In this document: positions 1-6,500 of the stretch, in pieces | How the letters are laid out: each line of letters starts with the position of its first letter | Numbering within the stretch: the stretch's first letter is position 1 | Assembly (NCBI GenBank): GCA_910578235.1 | Contig: CAJTPP010000072.1 | Coordinates: forward strand, 1 to 12,006 | Source: an uncultured Clostridia bacterium | Lineage (GTDB): Bacteria > Bacillota > Clostridia > UBA1381 | DNA length: 12,006 nt | Direction: 5' to 3' | Translations under genes and position numbers: made by a program | Notes under the pieces: model-generated | Database searches by the model: none | Told to the model about the DNA's origin: nothing | Seen by the model: only the letters and a program-made list of their open reading frames with translations

Positions 1-899
1 AATGAATTATAAACCCGTTCAATTTCTGATTTTGTTGCAAGCATTTCAGAAAACGCGCTTGCGCTTCCCGCAGACAATCCCATTTTGAAAGCGTGCGTAT
101 AATCGCGCTTTTCATACCAGCCGGCAATAAATCCTGCAACCATTGAGTCGCCTGCGCCGACAGAGTTTTTAACTGTTCCTTTCGGCGCCTCGCTCATTAG
201 TACATCTCCTGTTTCCGCTATAAGAACAGCGCCTTCGCCCGCCATTGATATGAGTACATTTTTCGCGCCCTTCTCCTGAAGCTTTTTCGCGTAAGGAACG
301 ACCTCCGCGCGAGTTTTTAAAGTTACGCTGAATATTTCTCCAAGCTCGTGATTATTAGGCTTAACAAGGAATGGCTTGTGTTCAAGCACATTGATTAGCA
401 AATCCTTTGTCGCGTCAACCGCAATCATAATATTTCTGTCAGAAAGCATTTTCATAATATCGCTGTAAAGCGAATCAGGCAACGAAGATGGAATACTCCC
501 CGCAAGAATAAGCGTATCTCCGTCTTTTAAAATATTAAGTTTTTTTAGAAGCTCAGACATTGCCGCATCATCAATCACAGGTCCGACAGCATTGATTTCC
601 GTTTCCTTATCTGATTTTATTTTTACATTTATTCTTGAAAGTCCGTTTTTTAATTCAATAAAGTCGCTTTTTCCGCCCAGCTCTTCAAAACTTCGCTTAA
701 TCTCCTTACCTGTAAAGCCGGCTATAAAACCGAGAGCCGTATTTTCTATTCCCAAATTGTTCAGAATAGTCGAAACATTAAGTCCCTTTCCTCCGGGCAA
801 AAGCTGCTCATAGCTTGCTCGGTTTGTCATTCCCGGCTGAAGATTTTCTACGCCTATCGCATAATCAATCGCAGGATTAAATGTAACAGTATAAATCAT
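1..899 (-). CDS. fruK: 1-phosphofructokinase (PfkB family), partial at the left window edge
   Basis: Predicted to phosphorylate fructose 1-phosphate to fructose 1,6-bisphosphate in the cytoplasm, after PTS uptake of fructose. The reading frame is open from the ATG at 899-897 to the window edge, giving 299 full codons; the family is usually about 300-312 residues, so only a few C-terminal residues should be missing. The N-terminus (MIYTVTFNPAIDY) is typical of the 1-phosphofructokinase/LacC branch. The PfkB signature PGGKGLNVS is at residues 35-43. The ATP-binding and catalytic motif GAGDS is at residues 248-252, with Asp251 the expected catalytic base. Other matches are LAGSIP in the middle and KPNNHE before the nucleotide-binding part. 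The start is 18 bases after the stop of the upstream repressor gene, with an AGAGG-type ribosome site between them, so the two are almost certainly co-transcribed. A fructose PTS permease (fruA) would be expected next, outside the window. Tagatose-6-phosphate kinase (LacC) is the main alternative; the DeoR neighbour fits either, but fructose use is the commoner arrangement. Confidence 0.9.
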   Translation of the reverse strand, partial: MIYTVTFNPAIDYAIGVENLQPGMTNRASYEQLLPGGKGLNVSTILNNLGIENTALGFIAGFTGKEIKRSFEELGGKSDFIELKNGLSRINVKIKSDKETEINAVGPVIDDAAMSELLKKLNILKDGDTLILAGSIPSSLPDSLYSDIMKMLSDRNIMIAVDATKDLLINVLEHKPFLVKPNNHELGEIFSVTLKTRAEVVPYAKKLQEKGAKNVLISMAGEGAVLIAETGDVLMSEAPKGTVKNSVGAGDSMVAGFIAGWYEKRDYTHAFKMGLSAGSASAFSEMLATKSEIERVYNS

Positions 900-917
900 T
901 TTGCATACCTCTTTTCG

Positions 918-1664
918 TTACTTCTTTGCTAAAATAATATTCTTGCAGTCTTCATATCCTTTGACTTGTTTTTCTGTTATTATAACGGCTTCGTCAAAAT
1001 CCGCAAATCCGACAGGACTTATTGAATCGAATTTAGAAGCGTCTGCAACAATATACCGCTTTTTGCAGTTCATAAACGACATTCTCTTTACACCAGCTTC
1101 CTCGCGGTCCGGAGTAGTAAAACCCGTTTTTTTGTGAATTCCGTTTGTGCCCCAAAAACCGATTGTAAAATTGTATTTTGAAAGTGCTTCAAGCGTTTCC
1201 GCACCGACAATAGCTTCCGTTGCGCTTTTGAGCCTGCCTCCGGTGAGATATACCTCACAGCCCATGTGCGAAAGGCTGCACGCGTGATTCACTGCGTTAG
1301 TTACATAAACTGCATTTTTTTCAGTAATGTAATCAATTATAAATTCAGTTGTTGTCCCTGCGTCTATATACACAAAATCATCTTTTTTTATAAGACCTGC
1401 CGCATATTGGGCTATAAGCTTTTTTTCTTCTATATTTGTAATTCGTCTGTCTGCAATTTCATCATCACGCATTTTAAATGATGTATTTATAGACATTGCT
1501 CCGCCGTGTACCTTTATTATTTCTCCCGCAGCGTCAAGAGTATTCAAATCACGCCGTATTGTTGATTCTGATGCATTAAGGTATTCCATAAGCTCCTGAG
1601 CCGTTGCGCTGCCTTGTTCATTAACGCGCTGAGTTATTTTTGACAGTCTTTCTTCTGCAAGCAT
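918..1664 (-). CDS. fruR: DeoR/GlpR-family transcriptional repressor of the fructose operon
   Basis: A 248-residue cytoplasmic regulator of normal DeoR-family length. Residues 1-57 form the winged helix-turn-helix: the ATAQELMEYLNASESTIRRD stretch is the classic DeoR recognition region, followed by the wing ending in KVHGGAM. Residues about 75-235 are the DeoRC sugar-phosphate sensor, with the DAGTTTEF phosphate-binding motif, VTNA, LTGG, GFWGTNGI, and the late VADASKF motif. Members of this family next to 1-phosphofructokinase generally repress the fructose operon and are released by a fructose phosphate; that is knowledge of the family, not visible here. The start is set by a strong AAAGGAGG at 1672-1679, seven bases before the ATG. 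It is the first gene of the operon, with its own promoter and a perfect inverted repeat upstream that may be its operator. The specific fruR name rests on the neighbouring kinase; lacR-like is the alternative. Confidence 0.9.
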   Translation of the reverse strand: MLAEERLSKITQRVNEQGSATAQELMEYLNASESTIRRDLNTLDAAGEIIKVHGGAMSINTSFKMRDDEIADRRITNIEEKKLIAQYAAGLIKKDDFVYIDAGTTTEFIIDYITEKNAVYVTNAVNHACSLSHMGCEVYLTGGRLKSATEAIVGAETLEALSKYNFTIGFWGTNGIHKKTGFTTPDREEAGVKRMSFMNCKKRYIVADASKFDSISPVGFADFDEAVIITEKQVKGYEDCKNIILAKK

Positions 1665-1703
1665 TCTTTCGCCTCCTTTGATACTGTTTTCTTTTATGAT
1701 TTA

Positions 1704-1732
1704 ATTATAGCACAGTAAACGGTCAAAATCAA
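1704..1732 (-). promoter_or_regulatory. Sigma-A-type promoter of the fruR-fruK operon
   Basis: On the minus strand, TTGATT (1732-1727) and a perfect TATAAT (1709-1704) are separated by exactly 17 bases. The predicted transcript starts near 1697, leaving a 5' leader of about 33 bases that contains the AAAGGAGG ribosome site of fruR. A TTGACC sits between the two boxes but is too close to TATAAT (11 bases) to serve as the -35 element. Confidence 0.75.
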
Positions 1733-1741
1733 TCATTTTCG

Positions 1742-1771
1742 TTCACAAAAAGTCATAATACTTTTTGTGAA
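1742..1771. promoter_or_regulatory. Perfect 12-bp inverted repeat upstream of the fruR promoter, candidate operator
   Basis: The left arm TTCACAAAAAGT (1742-1753) and right arm ACTTTTTGTGAA (1760-1771) are exact reverse complements around a six-base spacer (CATAAT). The repeat ends about 10 bases upstream of the -35 box of the fruR promoter. DeoR-family regulators often control their own operon, so this is a plausible binding site for FruR or for a catabolite regulator acting just above the promoter. It lacks the GC-rich stem and T-run order of a typical terminator. Which protein binds it is inference. Confidence 0.5.
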
Positions 1772-1904
1772 TAATGCACAATATTACGCAAAATATTGAA
1801 AAACTGATACATAATTCAAGACTCGTCAAAAACGTTCAGAAATAAAAATTATTTGTCAGACAGTCATTATATAAATTATCGCTTGATAAAAATTTGTCTT
1901 AAAT
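1772..1904. other. AT-rich intergenic stretch, no gene seen
   Basis: No reading frame of useful length is present on either strand. The only structure I see is a short TTATC-GCTT-GATAA inverted repeat at 1876-1889, too small to assign a function. Confidence 0.5.
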
Positions 1905-1945
1905 AAAATGGCATATTGCTGAGAACATTGCAATATGCCATTTTT
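1905..1945. terminator. Perfect 15-bp hairpin with flanking A/T runs, probable bidirectional terminator
   Basis: The arms at 1905-1919 and 1930-1944 are exact reverse complements (core ATGGCATATTGC) around a 10-base loop, and the right arm runs into TTTTTATT. On the opposite strand the stem runs into TTTTATTT. This is the shape of a rho-independent terminator usable from both sides, although the stem is AT-rich. No intact gene ends here on either strand, so it may be left over from a lost gene or may protect the fruR upstream region from read-through. Confidence 0.55.
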
Positions 1946-1981
1946 ATTAAAAAATTAAAAAAATATCACTTTCACCCTTGA

Positions 1982-2410
1982 CAAATATTATCTCATATAC
2001 AGATAGAGAATAAAGTATATATGGTTACTACCCCCAATAGGCGAAAAGTGTCATATGCAATATTAGATATGAAAGAGGATATATTCATAGAATATAACGA
2101 TAGGGAAAATTTTAGTGAGAGTGAATAAGAACTATTAGCAAATAACGCTAATATGGTAGATCTTACTGTAAAATATAGTTAAGCAATAAAAAGCACGGCT
2201 AAAATTCTGCCTAAAAGTGGAGAAAATGGTAAGGGGTTGTATGTTGTAAGTATATAGCCGAAAAGAACAAAGCGTATATTATCGATGGTGTGGAAAAGTT
2301 AAATATGGAATTTTCAGGATTTCGACTTGATTTACACTTATGAATAATTGAACCATGTTATTGGATACAACAATGGAGAAACCAAAGATGCATATACCTT
2401 TGGAATTTGA
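1982..2410 (+). pseudogene. Remnant of an unidentified protein gene, broken by stops and frameshifts
   Basis: Protein-like sequence can be followed through three frames. In the first frame, open from 1982 with an ATG at 2021, it reads MVTTPNRRKVSYAILDM and on to FSESE, then meets TAA at 2126-2128. The same frame carries on plausibly past it (ELLANNANMVDLTVKYS, then a stop, then AIKSTAKILPKSGENGKG). From about 2250 the sense moves to a second frame (KAYIIDGVEKLNMEFSGF), and from about 2320 to a third (LNHVIGYNNGETKDAYTFGI), ending at TGA 2408-2410. The charged, well-mixed composition and continuity across stops argue for a decayed gene rather than random AT-rich DNA. I do not recognise the family. 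A TTGACA lies at 1978-1983 but has no good -10 partner. Confidence 0.4.
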
Positions 2411-2695
2411 TGGATACTCACTCGCTTTGCTTGCTGTTTATTAAAAATTAGTTTTTTTCCTTATATATAAGTAATTTGCAGAACTACATTTTTACACGGT
2501 TTTTCAAAAAATTGTGACTATAAAACACAAATTTATATACATTATCATTTTTATCAAATCAAGCATAAATAAAGGTGTGTTTTATCTGCAGTTTTTCTGT
2601 GGACAGAACGCGCTTTTTTTATGCTTATAACAAAACTCAATCAAACAAGGCAAATCGTTATTTAAGCATATAAAGCAGTCATTGGGGAAAATCTG
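2411..2695. other. AT-rich upstream region of the LytTR-regulator operon
   Basis: No coding frame is seen. The stretch is very AT-rich with T and A runs. Its only clear structure is the inverted repeat at 2561-2626. As the upstream region of a regulator gene it may hold binding sites, but I could not find a convincing pair of LytTR-type direct repeats (GTT-centred elements one helical turn apart). Confidence 0.45.
2561..2626. repeat. 66-bp inverted-repeat structure with a nested 14-bp palindrome
   Basis: The outer arms AAGCATAAA (2561-2569) and TTTATGCTT (2618-2626) are exact reverse complements. Inside is the near-perfect palindrome TTCTGTGGACAGAA (2595-2608), with six-base arms around a GG centre. 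The outer repeat ends about 70 bases before the -35 box of the downstream operon, so the structure could be a regulator binding region, a small-element remnant or a folded RNA. A partial repeat of the arm (AAGCATA) recurs near 2664. Function is not known. Confidence 0.35.
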
Positions 2696-2724
2696 TTGAA
2701 TCTCATTTAAGAATTATATATAAT
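2696..2724 (+). promoter_or_regulatory. Near-consensus sigma-A-type promoter of the LytTR regulator/giant surface protein operon
   Basis: TTGAAT (2696-2701) and a perfect TATAAT (2719-2724) are separated by exactly 17 bases. The expected transcription start is about 2731, so the 5' leader would be only about 14 bases and would begin essentially at the AGGAGGTG ribosome site (2732-2739) of the regulator gene. Confidence 0.75.
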
Positions 2725-2744
2725 ATGAAATAGGAGGTGAGCGC

Positions 2745-3545
2745 ATGGAATTAACAACAGAAAATATACTTGAATTTACGGAATATATGTGCCGGGAGTA
2801 TTATCATCAGAACTTGCAGCCAATATTATCTGTCATCAGCAAGGATATTTCATGGATTGATCCGGGAAAAATATTTCTGTTTGGCAGGGAGGCGTTTGAG
2901 CGGCAATTCAAAGCGGTACAGATGCATCCTATGATTGATTTGGACGACATTGACTTTCATCTATTGCCATTTGGGAAAGACGCATATATTGTCATTGCAC
3001 GATATTACGCTTATACAAGCGCGGAAGCAGAATATATTACGGCTGCAATGCAAAGGGCAACCTTTTATTATCGAATGAACAAGGGACGTCTGGAGCTTGT
3101 GCATATGCACGTTTCAAACGAGTGGCAAGAGTTGATTGGCGATGAGGTGTTTCCGGTTCATATTAGTACACAGACATATCAATATGTAAAAAAGATATTG
3201 GCTGAACGTCTGGAAAGGAGAGACGAGAAAAAATTATCCTTAAAAGGCGGAACAGCTAATTTTTATATAGACCCGTCTAAGGTACTATATATAGAAACTG
3301 TGGGGGCTAAAAGCGTCATACACCTTTTTGACCAAAATATCACAGTGAATTACAAAATTGGTGTGTTAGAAGGAATGTTCCCGGACTATTTCTACAGGGC
3401 GCACCGCAGCTATTTGATTAACACGGAGTATTCGATAGCTATAGAACGGTATTATATCACAATGAGTAACGGGCAACTTATCCCTATTCCGGAAAAACGC
3501 TATAACGAGGTCAAAAAAACATTAGCGAAAAAAATTGGCTTATAA
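2745..3545 (+). CDS. LytTR-family transcriptional regulator with an N-terminal NTF2/SnoaL-like domain
   Basis: A 266-residue cytoplasmic one-component regulator. Residues about 5-128 look like an NTF2/SnoaL-like alpha-beta cone domain: an N-terminal helix, DISWIDPG, FGREAFERQFK, and paired strands ending in HMHVSNEW. Such folds commonly hold a small hydrophobic ligand or dimerise, so this is a candidate sensor. Residues about 139-162 form a charged helical linker. Residues about 163-262 are a LytTR DNA-binding domain, with YIDPSKVLYIE, the hallmark FYRAHRSYLIN at 216-226, and IPIPEKRYNEVKK. There is no receiver domain with a phospho-acceptor Asp, so it is not a standard AgrA/LytR response regulator, and no membrane segment. 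The start is fixed by AGGAGGTG just before the ATG. The next gene begins 27 bases after its stop with its own ribosome site, so the two are very likely one transcript, and the giant surface protein is the obvious candidate target along with autoregulation. The LytTR call is firm; the N-terminal fold is judged by pattern only. Confidence 0.88.
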   Translation: MELTTENILEFTEYMCREYYHQNLQPILSVISKDISWIDPGKIFLFGREAFERQFKAVQMHPMIDLDDIDFHLLPFGKDAYIVIARYYAYTSAEAEYITAAMQRATFYYRMNKGRLELVHMHVSNEWQELIGDEVFPVHISTQTYQYVKKILAERLERRDEKKLSLKGGTANFYIDPSKVLYIETVGAKSVIHLFDQNITVNYKIGVLEGMFPDYFYRAHRSYLINTEYSIAIERYYITMSNGQLIPIPEKRYNEVKKTLAKKIGL

Positions 3546-3572
3546 GCTTGCAGCAAAAAAGGAGGAATTGCA

Positions 3573-6500
3573 ATGAAAAAAAGAATATTGGCTTGTTTGC
3601 TTGCGGCTGTTATGGCCTTGCAGGTATCGGGGCTTCCCGTTTTTGCGGAACAAGAACCACTCGTGCCGGATCAAATAGCGGTAACGGAAGAAAACACCAC
3701 AGAAGCAAATCCGGCAGACGAATCAGACGATGAAGAAAACAATGCAGAAGACAATCCGGCAGAGGATACAGGCGAAAGTGTCTTTAACTTTACGGCGGCG
3801 AAGTATGTCATGTCCGAAGCAGACGAATCCTATGAAATTAAGGTTGAACGCATCGGCAATGCCGACGCTGCCGCAGACGTGGTGTTTAAGGCGGTTGATG
3901 TATTCGCCGTTTACGGCGAGGACTACAGCATTTTGGATGAAAACGGAACTGTCCTTGAAAAAACAGCGGGAACTGTTATTGCACCGGATGAACTTACTCG
4001 GCTTGCGTCTACACAGGTTGAGGAAAAAACGGACGATCTGGAGAAAGCGGAAAAACCGGTTCAATCGAAAACCGATATTTTTGAGGCAAGAAATGCCTTA
4101 CTTGGCATTGATGCTAAAAATCAGAATGAGCAGGAGCAGGTTAAAGACGAAATCACCGCGGCAGTCGAAACGGTGAACAATGATTTGTTCGACGCCGAGG
4201 GCGTGTCGGGTGTACTCCATTTTGCCGAAGGGGAGACGGAAAAAACTATCACGGTTGTTCCTGTTAACAACGACCAAGGCGAGACGGATAAAACAGTACT
4301 CATGGCGCTGTTGGGCGCATCAAGTGGGGGCGTTGCACCAAATGCCACTACAACGCTCATCATTATGGATGATGAGGAATACATACCCCCGGTATTTGAA
4401 ATGGCGCAGGACGAAATGACGCTGGACGTGAAAAATCCTACGGCAGAGCTTACAGTCACACGTGTTTCAGGCGCGGACTATTACAGCACGGTATTTGTTT
4501 CTACCTATTCCAGAACTGCAAAATCCGGAGACGACTTTACCGCCATTGAAAATCAGCAGGTTGTATTTGCTCCGGACGAAATGGAAAAGACGTTTAAGGT
4601 GGAAGCGCTTGCTTTTGAGCAAAGCGGCGATTTTGGCGTTCGTATTAAAAGTGACGGCAGCTGTAAAATCGGTGAAAACGACAGGACGATTGTCCATATT
4701 AACGGTGAAAAATCTGAAACGGAAAATAAAACGGTAAAGGCGAGCCGTATGCGTTTGCAAACGGCGTCCGAAAACACAACTTCCGTTATGGCAGTTTCAG
4801 AAGACGGCGTTGTAGGATCGCCGGATTATCTGGTTCCGAAAACAGGAACCATTGCCAGAGTTACTGATTCTATACATGGTGGGCTTTCTTATCGTAAAAT
4901 AGGTGAAGTGACTTATATGAACTGCTCTTATGATCGCAATCGGTATGCCACGATAGATACATCACGTTATGCGCGTTCGGATTCAATTACAATTACATTT
5001 ACAGTTGACGGATATTGTTCGGGATATAGCTATTCAGGGTATGAATTTATTGTGTATCACGGTTTGTTTGATTCTTCAAAAGCAATGGGTTATGCTACCG
5101 ATAAAGAGAGACAGCGAATTAAATTTAAAAATGGAACGATCGAAGTAACTATGGATAAAACGTATCGGCCGGGGCAAAGTATTTATGATGACAAATACAC
5201 TACCATTGTATTTCCATATGGATTTTACGGCAGGTTTACCATCAATGAAATCAAGCTGCATTATAATAAAACCAAAAAGGTACGTGTAGGTGATGTTCAA
5301 ACGATTGCGACCCAGCCAATCATTGATTTGGATCATGATGTGAAGGCGGATCAGCTTGTAAATTATCAGCCGCCGAAGCCTGTTATAAAGACGGAAAACG
5401 ACGTTGAGGTGAAAGAGGTATATCCCGGTGACGGCGTTATTCGCATCATCACGGATGAAGATGAACTGATGAAACATGGCGTGGTACTTAGCAACTATGA
5501 CTATGGCAGGCTCTATGGAGATAGGCGCGTTGATACGTATCATTTGTACGAACACGGCCTGTATGTAGGAACAGTAGCGCCGAAAGTAAATGTGCATTTA
5601 CAAAGCGCCGACAATGGAGATACCTATATACATACCAAAAATGATGCCTATCAAAAACCGTTTAAGACGACAACGGGAACCATACTGCGGGGCAGCGGAT
5701 ATGCGGCTGCCGGAAAGGTGATAACCGGCTATAACATTTATGCGGGCAAGGTGAATGGCAAAGGGGAAATCAGCGAAACAAAGTATATATATACTTATAA
5801 AAATCCCAAAGATGCCTCTTTGTTGGGTGGTGCCTCCCAGGAGGAATGGTTCCATGTTCCGGCTATTCAAGAGGACGGCTGGACGGAGATTGTCATTGTT
5901 CCGAAAACGGAGATTCAGAATCTGGTGATAAAGCCCCATCCGAGTACGGAGAACGAAACCATCTATGAGGATGTATATGACGATAACGGCAACGTGATTG
6001 GACAGCGGGAGGTGACCTACGAGGGACGCGTGTATTTGAACCGTACTTTTGATGCCAACGCGGGTGAAGATGATACCTATGTTGCGGACAATGACGGGCA
6101 GGTCTGTTTTGAGAGAATCAACAACGGTTCTGTGTTTACGCTCCGTTCTATTTCCCCCATGGGATATCTGACTGAATGGGTCAACGGCACGATGGACAAG
6201 GACGGCGACGGCGTAATTGACAACGATCAGGCGGGTGATATGACACAGGGGGTGGCGGATGAATTATATGTCCCGGTTTATGGCAATCAGTTTGTTTATC
6301 AAGCCAATCAGAGCAGCCCGCAGTATTATTACCGTTTTACCAAGTTTGACCCTTCCCGTCTATTGAATGGGAAAACCCGCGTGGGCTATGTAAAAAAAGA
6401 CAAACGAACCATTTGGGAATATAACGGCAAGGAAGCATCGTACAAGGATTATGTGCCATGTCCTGGCACAACGGTGCAGATTGGAGAGAACACGGCGGTA

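Noticed and set aside
1728..1772. Catabolite-response (cre) site near the fruR promoter
   Set aside because: The closest match (around TGTGAACGAAAAT on the minus strand) has at least two mismatches at conserved positions.
1978..2007. TTGACA at 1978-1983 as a promoter for the decayed gene
   Set aside because: At 16-18 base spacing the possible -10 hexamers (CAGATA, AGATAG, GATAGA) are poor matches to TATAAT.
3573..3596. Cys8 in the signal peptide (ILAC) as a lipoprotein lipobox
   Set aside because: The Cys comes directly after the positive N-region, before any hydrophobic core, and a normal cleavage site (VFA) follows at residue 25.
5076..5939. Antisense open frames of 113-173 codons opposite the giant gene
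   Set aside because: They lie wholly inside a well-supported coding region, have no ribosome sites and read as low-quality protein; they are shadows.
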